From assembly GCF_900637195.1 (NCBI RefSeq), contig NZ_LR134356.1, forward strand, positions 5,704,001 through 5,768,000: 64,000 nucleotides of DNA, given 5' to 3'. Source of the stretch: Mycolicibacterium aurum. GTDB taxonomy: Bacteria; Actinomycetota; Actinomycetes; Mycobacteriales; Mycobacteriaceae. Both the position numbers and the translations under genes were made by a program. Below, in pieces: positions 8,459 through 17,600 of the stretch. Below the pieces are notes generated by a model. It worked only from the letters and a program-made list of their open reading frames with translations. It did no database searches and was not told where the DNA came from. The number at the start of each line of letters is the position of its first letter. The first letter of the stretch is position 1.

Positions 8459-9421
8459 ATGCGCAAGATCAACACCGTCACGGTCGTCGGCGCCGGTTAC
8501 ATGGGCGGCGGAATCGCCCAGGTTCTCGCCCTGAACGGCTTCAAGGTGCAGATAGCCGACGTCAGCATCGAGGCCACCAACGATGCTCTCGTACGGTTGG
8601 AGAAGGAGGCCAAGGAATTCGAGGACCAGGGCCTGTTCGGCGCCGGCAGCGCCAAGACCATCATGGGCAACCTGACGGCCGGCGCCAGCCTCGAGGACGC
8701 CGTCTCTGACGTCGACTTCGTGATGGAAGCGGTCTTCGAAGACCCCGAGGTCAAAAAGGAAGTCCTGGAACGGATCTGCGCGAGCGCACGCGCCGACGCG
8801 ATCATCGGCACCAACACCTCCACCATCCCGGTCAAGGTGCTGGTCGACGCGGTCACCAACCCCGAGCGCTTCCTCACCGTGCACTTCTCCAACCCCGCGC
8901 CGTTCATCCCCGGCGTCGAGCTGGTCGCCGGCGAGGCCACGACCCAAGAGGTCATCGACTCGATCAAGGATCTCCTGGTGCGGGCCGGGTGCGAGGGCGC
9001 GCAGGTCGCCGATACCCCCGGCATGGCGCTGAACCGCCTGCAATACGCACTGCTCAAGGAGGCGACGCTCATCGTCGAACAGGGCGTGGCCACGAAGGAG
9101 GACGTCGACACCATCGTGCGCACCACGTTCGGCTTCCGGCTGGGATTCTTCGGCCCGTTCGCCATCGCCGATCAAGCCGGACTCGACGTGTACGTCAAGG
9201 GATTCCGCACCCTGGAGAACGAGTTCGGTGAGCGCATGGCAACTCCCAAGCTCCTTACCGACAACGTCGACGCGGGCCGCCACGGCACCAAGAACGGCAA
9301 GGGGTGGACGGGCGACTTCGACGACGACACCAAGGCAGCAGTCATCGCCTACCGAAACAAGGCGTACTCGCGCATGGGTGATCTCCTGCGCGAACTCGGT
9401 CCTGCGCCCAAGGGATCCTGA
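8459..9421 (+). CDS. NAD-dependent 3-hydroxyacyl-CoA-dehydrogenase-fold sugar-acid dehydrogenase (candidate)
   Basis: The protein has 320 residues: Rossmann motif GAGYMGGGIAQVLA at the N-terminus, the VHFSNPAPFIPGVELV segment equivalent to the HFxNP active-site loop, and a C-terminal 3HCDH helical domain. The size and single-domain form resemble L-gulonate 3-dehydrogenase/lambda-crystallin, which oxidises C3 of a sugar acid. That would give the beta-keto acid consumed by the preceding TIM-barrel protein. A GAAGG site lies 7 bp before ATG 8459. A fatty-acid 3-hydroxyacyl-CoA dehydrogenase is less likely because no thiolase, enoyl-CoA hydratase or ligase genes are nearby. Confidence 0.65.
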   Translation: MRKINTVTVVGAGYMGGGIAQVLALNGFKVQIADVSIEATNDALVRLEKEAKEFEDQGLFGAGSAKTIMGNLTAGASLEDAVSDVDFVMEAVFEDPEVKKEVLERICASARADAIIGTNTSTIPVKVLVDAVTNPERFLTVHFSNPAPFIPGVELVAGEATTQEVIDSIKDLLVRAGCEGAQVADTPGMALNRLQYALLKEATLIVEQGVATKEDVDTIVRTTFGFRLGFFGPFAIADQAGLDVYVKGFRTLENEFGERMATPKLLTDNVDAGRHGTKNGKGWTGDFDDDTKAAVIAYRNKAYSRMGDLLRELGPAPKGS

Positions 9422-9453
9422 CCGCCGTTCTCGTCAACCCGGAAGGGAAACCC

Positions 9454-10854
9454 ATGGACGAAGTAGTCCTCGCGGAGCGGCCCACCGCCCTGCTCCTCAT
9501 CATCGCCGTCGTGGCGATCGCGGTGCTGCTCGTACTGATCGTCAAGGTCAGGCTGCACGCGTTCTTCTCGCTGATCGTGGTCAGCGTGTTGACCGGCCTG
9601 GCCGCCGGCATCGGCATGGGCGACGTCGTCAGTGTGGTGATCGAGGGCTTCAGTACCACCGTCGGTACTGTGGCCCTACTCGTCGGCTTTGGCGCAGTCC
9701 TCGGACGACTGGTCGAAATGACCGGCGGCGCACAGACTCTCGCCGACAAGATGCTGCAGCGGTTCGGGGAGAAGCGAGCGCCGCTCGCGCTCGCGGTGGC
9801 CTCGCTGTTCTACGCGTTCCCGATCTTCCTGGACGCCGGCTTCATCGTCATGCTGCCCATCATCTACACGGTGGCTCGGCGCCTGGGCGGCTCGTTCATG
9901 CTGTACGTGCTGCCGTCCATCGGTGCATTCCTGATGATGCACGCGCTGACGCCTCCGCACCCCGGCCCCACCGCCGCCGCAACGGTGATGGGTGCCGACA
10001 TCGGGATGGTGGTCATCGTCTCGCTGCTCGTCGGTCTGCCGACGTGGTACCTCGCCGGCTACCGGCTCGGTCTGCTCATCGCCAAGCGGTATCCGAACAT
10101 GCCGGTGCCGAACCTGCTCGGCGAACCGAAGGACTATCCGGAGGACGAGCGGCCGGGCTTCTGGACCATCATGTTCGTCCTGCTGCTGCCGCTGGGATTG
10201 ATCTTCTTCAACACGGTGTTCTCGACGCTCGAGGCAGACGGCGCCGTGGCCGATGACAACATCTTCTATCAGCTGTCCCGCCTCATCGGGACCACCTCGA
10301 TGGCCCTGCTGATCACCGTGTTGCTGGCCATGGTGTTGCTGTATGTCGTGCCCCGCCGTCGACGCGGAGAGCCGATCGGCGGACTGTTGGAGGACCTCGT
10401 CGACGATGCACTGGCGCCCGTGTGCTCGATCATCCTGATCACCGGGGCCGGCGGCGCATTCGGCAGAATTCTCACCGAAACCGGGATAGGCCAGACCCTG
10501 GCCGATGGCCTGGACGCCCTGGGCTTGCCGGTCATCGTCGCCGGCTTCCTGATTGCGATCATCTTCCGGGTGGCGCAGGGCTCGGCCACCGTCGCCGCGA
10601 CGACGGCCGGGTCGATCATGGCCCCCGCCGTGGTCTCGATGGAACTCGGGGCCATCCCCCTGGCGGCAGTCGTCGTGGGCATCTGTGCAGGCTCGATCAC
10701 GTTCTCCCATGTGAACGATTCCGGCTTCTGGTTGATCGGTCGGTTCTGCGGTTTCGACACGGTGACCACGTTGAAGACGTGGACGGTCATCGCCACGGCC
10801 ATCGGCTTCATGTCCTTTGCGTTGGCCTCGGTGGTCTACGTGGTCGCCAGCTGA
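9454..10854 (+). CDS. GntP-family sugar-acid:H+ symporter
   Basis: This 466-residue polytopic membrane protein has about 12-14 hydrophobic segments. It carries GntP landmarks: FPIFLDAGFIVMLPI, HALTPPHPGPTAAA, ILITGAGGAFG, RVAQGSATVAATTAG and FSHVNDSGFWLI. GntP members import gluconate and related aldonates with protons. The gene is the third of the plus-strand operon and probably takes up the pathway substrate. A GGAAGGG site precedes ATG 9454. Confidence 0.88.
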   Translation: MDEVVLAERPTALLLIIAVVAIAVLLVLIVKVRLHAFFSLIVVSVLTGLAAGIGMGDVVSVVIEGFSTTVGTVALLVGFGAVLGRLVEMTGGAQTLADKMLQRFGEKRAPLALAVASLFYAFPIFLDAGFIVMLPIIYTVARRLGGSFMLYVLPSIGAFLMMHALTPPHPGPTAAATVMGADIGMVVIVSLLVGLPTWYLAGYRLGLLIAKRYPNMPVPNLLGEPKDYPEDERPGFWTIMFVLLLPLGLIFFNTVFSTLEADGAVADDNIFYQLSRLIGTTSMALLITVLLAMVLLYVVPRRRRGEPIGGLLEDLVDDALAPVCSIILITGAGGAFGRILTETGIGQTLADGLDALGLPVIVAGFLIAIIFRVAQGSATVAATTAGSIMAPAVVSMELGAIPLAAVVVGICAGSITFSHVNDSGFWLIGRFCGFDTVTTLKTWTVIATAIGFMSFALASVVYVVAS

Positions 10855-10889
10855 GTGCCTTTCAGGAAACCGGACTAACGTCGGTAGAC

Positions 10890-11741
10890 GTGCGATTCGC
10901 CTTCAAGACCTCACCTCAGAACACCACCTGGTCCGACATGCTCGAGATCTGGAAGACCGCCGATGACATCGACGTCTTCGAGTCCGGCTGGACCTTCGAC
11001 CACTTCTATCCGATCTTCTCCGACTCGACGGGCCCGTGCCTCGAAGGGTGGATCACGCTGACCGCGCTGGCCCAGGCCACCACGAGGCTTCGGGTCGGCG
11101 TGCTCGTCACCGGCATCCACTACCGCCACCCCGCCGTCCTGGCCAACATGGCCAGCGCGCTGGACATCGTCTCCAACGGGCGCCTCGAACTCGGCATCGG
11201 CGCCGGATGGAATGAGGAGGAGTCGGGCGCCTACGGCATCGAGCTGGGCTCCATCAAGGAGCGGTTCGACCGCTTCGAGGAGGCCTGCCAGATCCTCAAG
11301 GGCTTGCTGACGCAGGAGACGACGACGTTCGACGGGAAGTTCTACCAACTCAAGGACGCCCGGAACGAGCCGAAGGGGCCCCAGCAGCCCCATCCCCCGA
11401 TCTGCATCGGCGGCAGCGGCGAGAAGCGCACCCTCCGGATCACCGCCCAGTACGCCGATCACTGGAATTTCGTCGGCGGCACTCCCGAGGAGTTCGCGCG
11501 CAAGCGCGACGTACTGGCCCGGCATTGCGCCGACGTCGGTCGCGACCCCAAGGAGATCACGCTGTCGGCCCATGTCCGGCTCGGCGAGGACCGCAATTAC
11601 CGCGGGGTGATCGAAGACTGCATCGCCCTCGGCGCGGAGGGGCTGGATCTCGCGATCATGTACCTGCCGCCGCCGTACGACCCCGCGGTGCTGGAGCCCC
11701 TCGCCGAGACGATCAGAGACTCCGGGTTACTCAGGGCGTAG
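10890..11741 (+). CDS. LLM-class F420-dependent oxidoreductase
   Basis: The 283 residues form a luciferase-like monooxygenase barrel, with FDHFYPIFSDSTGPCLEGW, TTRLRVGVLVTG, LELGIGAGWNEEE and ICIGGSGEKRTLR. Mycobacteria have many such F420-linked enzymes; the substrate cannot be read from sequence. GTG 10890 is preceded by a TAACGT -10 hexamer (10876-10881), giving an essentially leaderless mRNA. It is probably transcribed separately from the GntP gene. Confidence 0.82.
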   Translation: MRFAFKTSPQNTTWSDMLEIWKTADDIDVFESGWTFDHFYPIFSDSTGPCLEGWITLTALAQATTRLRVGVLVTGIHYRHPAVLANMASALDIVSNGRLELGIGAGWNEEESGAYGIELGSIKERFDRFEEACQILKGLLTQETTTFDGKFYQLKDARNEPKGPQQPHPPICIGGSGEKRTLRITAQYADHWNFVGGTPEEFARKRDVLARHCADVGRDPKEITLSAHVRLGEDRNYRGVIEDCIALGAEGLDLAIMYLPPPYDPAVLEPLAETIRDSGLLRA

Positions 11742-11818
11742 GACGCCTCGCGCGCTACACATCTCGTCAGTCTCGCTGTTCACGCTGCTCGAGACAGCTA
11801 GGCCAGCTAACGTAACGT

Positions 11819-14434
11819 GTGCTCGATCACTGGCCGCTGATTGGTCGGACCCAGGAAATGGACGAGTTCACCAGTCTGATCAGCGGTGGCGCGTTCCTGG
11901 GGATGGTGCTGACGGGCAAGCCCGGCGTCGGCAAATCACGACTCGCTCGCGAGGCGGCGCGCGCGGCGGCCGACGCCGGTTGGACCGTCCGGCGCGCCGC
12001 CGCGACGGCAACCAGCCGCTCCATCCCGCTCGGCGCCTTCGCGCAGTGGACCGACGATGTCGACGGTGCGCCACTGGCGTTGGCCCACAACGTGATCGCC
12101 GCGCTGTCCGCTGGTGCCCAGCCCGGGCGCCTACTGGTATTCGTCGATGATGCCCACCTCCTCGACGAGCTGTCCGCCTTGGTGTTGCACCAGCTCGTGC
12201 AGGCGGAGCGGGCCTCGGCGATCGTGACCATCCGAACGGGCGAACGCACACCGGATGCCGTCATCGCGCTGTGGAAGGACGGTCTGCTGCAGCGGCGGGA
12301 AGTCCAGCCGTTGTCCCACAACGAGACTGACACGCTGCTGACGGCCGTACTCGGATGCGCACCTGATCGGCATTGCAGCGACCGGATGTGGCAACTCACC
12401 CGCGGAAACATCCTGTTCTTACGCCAACTGGTCGACCAGGAGTCGCGCGCGGAGCGCATCGTCACCGCCGACGGTGCCGCCCGCTGGCTGGGAAATCTTG
12501 CCGTGTCTGCGTCGCTCGCCGAAGTCGTCGACTCCCAGATCGGTGCCATCCCGGACACCGTGCGTGACGTCCTCGATCTCGTCTCACTGGCAGAGCCCCT
12601 CGATTGGCGCATTCTGAGGACGCTTGCCAATCCCATTGCCATCGAAGAAGCCGAACAGCGCGAACTGATCCGGACGTCGGACGACGTGGTCTACGTCGGC
12701 CACCCCCTGTACGGCGAGGTCCGTCTCAACCGATGTGGGCCGTCGCGGCTCCGCCGGTTACGCGGGCAGGTGGCCAAAGCCATGAAGGACAGCGGCGGTC
12801 CCGCCAACGCAGTGCGGCGAGGATTGCTCTGGCTGGAGTCAGACCTACCGCCTGAGACAGACGTGCTGCTGTCAGCGGCTACCGCGGCGAGTTCACTGCT
12901 GGATTTCGAGACGGCCGAACGGCTCTTGACCGCAGCCGCCGACGCCGGTGGCGGCACGAACGCGCGCGTCCAGCTCGCCTACAGCCTGTTCATGTTGCAC
13001 AAGGGCCAGTTTGCCTCGGAGGTCATCGACAGTATCGATGCCGGTGAAGATTCCCGGTCCGCCTACATCAACGACGTGATCGTGCGTGCCGCAAACCTGC
13101 TGTGGCCGTTGCAATCACCTGAGGAGTCCCGGCGGGTCATCGACGAGGCGCTCGAGACCGCGTCCGGCGCCCACCGCCACCAGCTGTTGGTATTCCGCGC
13201 CAATCAACTCACGCTGGCCGGCAGACCCGCCGACGTCATCGACGTCATGGCACGTATCGACTATTCCGAGCTGGACGCCTTCGGTACGACCATCGGCCTG
13301 TGTGCAGAGACCTTGGCGTTCGGCGAACTCGGGCAGCCTGATGCGGCGGTGGCGAAGGCCATCGAGTGTCGCCGCGGGGTCGACCTGTCGGACCAGGGCA
13401 GATTTCTCCGCCAGCCGCTGGTCGAGTTCCACACCTTCGCCCTCGCCGCGGCAGGACTCATCGGCGACGCCGTCGAAGTGGCCGAAGAATACCGTCTCGA
13501 CCAGCGGGACGGGCCGGCTTCGGCGCGGGCGGTGGCCTCAGAGATCGTCGGCATGGCGGCGCTCGCCGCAGGCGATCTCGGTGCAGCCCTGCGCCATCTG
13601 CCCACCCAATTGGTCAGTGACGAAGCAGATGTCGCTGGGACGAACAGCTTTTGGGTGGCCAGCAGCTTTCACCGTTTTTACCTGCTACGAGCCCAGGCGT
13701 TGGCACGGTCCGGCGACGTCGATGCCGCCAGCGACGCGTTGGAGACTGCCCGCGCACACCGGAAACCGTCCTCCGTCTACGTGTTGCCGGCCGAGCTGCT
13801 CACCGAGGCCTGGGTGGCCGCAGCGCGCCAGCGGCTCGTCGACGCGCGCCGACTCGCCCGCAGCGCGGCGGAGAAGGCCCGCGAGGGCAGTCAGTGGGCC
13901 CGTGAGGTGTGGAGTCTGCAGACCTCGGCGCAGTTCGATGACACAGAGGTCGCGGCGCGGCTCGCCGAATTGGCAGCCTTCGTTCGAGGTCCCAGAGCCG
14001 CAGTGGCGGCGCGCTACGCGGCGGCGCTGAGCGCTGACGATGCCGGCGGGCTGGCTCAGGCGTCAGTCGAGTTCGAGGCGATGGGCGACCTGCTGGCTGC
14101 TGCCGACGCCGCAGGGCAGGCTGCCGCGTCGCACCGTCGCGCAGGCCGGGTCGGTAGCGCGATGACGGCAGCGTCGCGGGTGCGGGGATTGGCCACCGCC
14201 TGTGGTGGCGCTTCAAGCCCGGCAATCGCCGCCGCGGCGTTTGCGCCGCCGTTCACTCGCCGGGAGCGCGAGATCGCGGTGCTGGTGGCGCAGGGACTGT
14301 CGAATCGGGAGATCGCGCAGGCCGTCTCGCTGTCGGTGCGCACTGTCGAGAGCCATATCTACAACGCGAGCAATAAGGCCGGGGTGACGGGACGTTCCGC
14401 GCTTGCCGACGTGATTCGCCGCGCAACCGGCTGA
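11819..14434 (+). CDS. Large LuxR-family regulator with N-terminal ATPase (LAL type)
   Basis: The protein has 871 residues. The N-terminus is a STAND/AAA-type ATPase: Walker A GKPGVGKSR (about 33-41) and Walker B LLVFVDDAHLLD (about 104-115). A long helical, TPR-like middle follows. A C-terminal LuxR helix-turn-helix contains TRREREIAVLVAQGLSNREI and SVRTVESHIYNASNKAGV. LAL regulators couple ATP and an unknown signal to activation. Two overlapping TAACGT hexamers just before GTG 11819 point to leaderless expression. The next gene downstream is the giant secreted repeat protein, a possible target. Confidence 0.85.
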   Translation: MLDHWPLIGRTQEMDEFTSLISGGAFLGMVLTGKPGVGKSRLAREAARAAADAGWTVRRAAATATSRSIPLGAFAQWTDDVDGAPLALAHNVIAALSAGAQPGRLLVFVDDAHLLDELSALVLHQLVQAERASAIVTIRTGERTPDAVIALWKDGLLQRREVQPLSHNETDTLLTAVLGCAPDRHCSDRMWQLTRGNILFLRQLVDQESRAERIVTADGAARWLGNLAVSASLAEVVDSQIGAIPDTVRDVLDLVSLAEPLDWRILRTLANPIAIEEAEQRELIRTSDDVVYVGHPLYGEVRLNRCGPSRLRRLRGQVAKAMKDSGGPANAVRRGLLWLESDLPPETDVLLSAATAASSLLDFETAERLLTAAADAGGGTNARVQLAYSLFMLHKGQFASEVIDSIDAGEDSRSAYINDVIVRAANLLWPLQSPEESRRVIDEALETASGAHRHQLLVFRANQLTLAGRPADVIDVMARIDYSELDAFGTTIGLCAETLAFGELGQPDAAVAKAIECRRGVDLSDQGRFLRQPLVEFHTFALAAAGLIGDAVEVAEEYRLDQRDGPASARAVASEIVGMAALAAGDLGAALRHLPTQLVSDEADVAGTNSFWVASSFHRFYLLRAQALARSGDVDAASDALETARAHRKPSSVYVLPAELLTEAWVAAARQRLVDARRLARSAAEKAREGSQWAREVWSLQTSAQFDDTEVAARLAELAAFVRGPRAAVAARYAAALSADDAGGLAQASVEFEAMGDLLAAADAAGQAAASHRRAGRVGSAMTAASRVRGLATACGGASSPAIAAAAFAPPFTRREREIAVLVAQGLSNREIAQAVSLSVRTVESHIYNASNKAGVTGRSALADVIRRATG

Positions 14435-14603
14435 CGGTGCATTCGCCGGTACTCGGTTGCCTGCTTTGGGTGGCTGCGAAGAAAAACTCAGTAGTCGCGC
14501 GTTGACGCTTCCGAAAATTCCGTAGTGCGTCCCGGATGGAGAGCGCTGGTCCGTCGCCCAGACTGAACCGAAATGCGGTGGCAGCGACCCACCGCAGTCA
14601 GGG

Positions 14604-17600
14604 ATGGGGTTTGCGATGGGGTACGCCCAGCACATCGGTCGGGTCGGCGCTTTGGCCGTGGCGCTGGGAGTGGGCAGCGCCATCACGTTCCCGCACACCG
14701 CCGTGGCCGACACCGAGACCGGTCAGACCACCACCTCGGTGTCGCGCGACTCATCACCAACTTCCGATACCGACACTTCCACCGAGACCGACGGCGTGAC
14801 GTCCACCACGGAGTCGACCGGTGCGCAGACCACCACCTCCCCCGATGATGAGGACGAGCCCGCCACGGAGGATCCGCTCGAAGACCTCGACGCCGAGTTG
14901 AGCGCCGATCCCGACATCGAGCTGCCCGCCGATCCCGACGTGGATGCCGAGCTACCCAGCGATCCCGACCTCGAGGTGCCTGCCGAGGTGCCTACCGATA
15001 CGGAGTCCGAAGAGTCGCCGCCGGAGGCCGAAACTCCCACGGCGTCCGGCGACGGCCCGGTGCTCGGTGGGGACCCCGATGAGAACGCCACGCAGCCGCA
15101 CCTGCCGCCGTCGTCGCCCACCACCACGCTCACTCCCGACGCCGAGCCTTCGGAACCCGAGGTCGTTTCGACCCTCTCGACGCAGCGCAATGCCACTACG
15201 TTGGCGGCCTCGGCCACCACGCCGCCGCACCTGCCCCAGGCCAGCGTCACAGTCACCGCGCCCCCACCACCGCCGGCACCGCTTCGCCAGATAGTGCGCG
15301 CCCTCGTCGTGGGTGTGCTCGGCATCTTCGACTTCAACCCTGCCCCCGCACCTGGTGTGCCGAAAAACCCCTTCCTGGAGGCGATCTGGGGCCTCTACCG
15401 GCGCATCGAATCTTTCGTCTGGAACGAGCGCCCTACCATCACGACCGCACAGATCGTCGGTACCAGCTTCACCGGTGACGGCAAGCTGGCCGTCATCCTC
15501 GATGTTGACTTCGACGACGCCAACGGCGACCCGCTGACCTACACCACCACCGACGGCACACAGGGAACGCTGACCGCCAACACCGACGGCACCTACACCT
15601 ACTACACCGACGCCGATTCCACCGGAACCGACGCCGTGACCATCACCGCCGCCGACACCGCCTTCCACTTCCACGGCCTCGGCCGCCTGTTCGGGGGCGG
15701 GCACACCACCACGGCGACACTCGCGATCACGCTCACCGAAACACCCAACACCGCGCCGACAGTCGCCACCCCCATCCCGGATCAAACCGCCACCGAGGAC
15801 ACCGGTTTCACCTACCAGGTTCCGGCAGCGACGTTCGGCGATGCCGAGGCCGACACCCTCACCTACAGCACTGGCACCCTGCCGGCCTGGCTGACCTTCA
15901 ACGCCGCGACGCGTACGTTCACCGGCACACCCACCAACACCGACGTGGGTACCGTGGCCGTCGTCGTCACTGCCACCGACCCGTCCGGGGCCAGCGTCAC
16001 CGACACGTTCAGTCTGGCCGTAGCGAACGTCAACGACGCGCCCACCGTCGCCAATCCCATCCCCGACCAGACCGCCACCCAAGGCACCGGATTCACCTAC
16101 ACGTTGCCCGCCAACACCTTCGGTGACATCGACGCCGGTGACACCCTCACCTACACCACCGGTGCCCTGCCGAGTTGGCTGACCTTCAGCCCCACCACCC
16201 GCACCTTCACCGGGACCCCCACCAACATTGATGTCGGCACTGTTTCCGTCACCGTCACCGCCACCGACCCGTCCGGGGCCAGCGTCACCGACACGTTCGC
16301 CCTGGCCGTCGCGAACGTCAACGACGCCCCCACCGTCGCCAACCCCATCCCCGACCAGACCGCCACCCAGGGCACCGGATTCACCTACACGTTGCCCGCC
16401 AACACCTTCGGTGACATCGACGCCGGTGACACCCTCACCTACACCACCGGTGCCCTGCCGAGTTGGCTGACCTTCAGCCCCACCACCCGCACCTTCACCG
16501 GGACCCCCACCAACACCGATGTCGGCACGGTTTCCGTCACCGTCACTGCCACCGACCCGTCCGGGGCCAGCGTCACCGACTCGCTCAGTCTCGCCGTCGC
16601 CAACGTCAACGACGCGCCCACCGTCGCCAACCCCATCCCCGACCAGACCGCCACCCAAGGCACCGGATTCACCTACACGCTGCCCGCCAACACCTTCGGC
16701 GACATCGATGCCGGTGACACCCTCACCTACACCACCGGCACCCTGCCGGCCTGGCTGTCCTTCAACGCCACCACACGCACATTCACCGGCACGCCCACCA
16801 ACGCTGCAGTGGGCACCGTGGCCATCACCGTCACCGCCACCGACGAGAGCGGCCTGAGCGTCACCGACACGTTCGCCCTGGCCGTCGCCAACGTCAACGA
16901 TGCCCCGACTGTCAGAAATCCGATCCCCGACCAGACCGCCACCCAGGGCACCGGATTCACCTACACGCTGCCCGGCAACACCTTTCGCGACATCGATACC
17001 GGCGACACCCTCACCTACACCACCGGCACCCTGCCGAGCTGGCTGTCTTTCAACGCCACGACGCGTACGTTCACCGGCACCCCGACCAACGCTGCAGTGG
17101 GCACCGTGGCCATCATCGTCACCGCCACCGACGAGAGCGGCCTGAGCGTCACCGACACGTTCGCCCTGGCCGTCGCGAACGTCAACGACGCCCCCACCGT
17201 CGCCAACCCCATCCCCGGCCAAACCGCCACCCAAGACGCAGGATTCACCTACACCCTGCCCGCCAACACCTTCGGCGACATCGACACCGGCGACACCCTC
17301 ACCTACACCACCAACACCCTGCCGAGCTGGCTGACCTTCAACGCCACCACCCGCACGTTCACCGGCACCCCCACCAACACCGACGTCGGCACTGTTTCCG
17401 TGACGGTCACCGCCACCGACGCGTCCGGGGCCTCCGTCACCGATACGTTCGCCCTGGCCGTCGCCAACGTCAACGACGCACCCACCGTCGCCAACCCCAT
17501 CCCCGACCAGACCGCCACCCAAGGCACCGGATTCAGCTACACGCTGCCCGCCAACACTTTCGGCGACATCGACGCCGGCGACACCCTCACCTATTCGACC

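Noticed and set aside
8459..9421. Fatty-acid beta-oxidation 3-hydroxyacyl-CoA dehydrogenase
   Set aside because: No other beta-oxidation gene lies in its operon; it is between a sugar-isomerase-like gene and a GntP permease.
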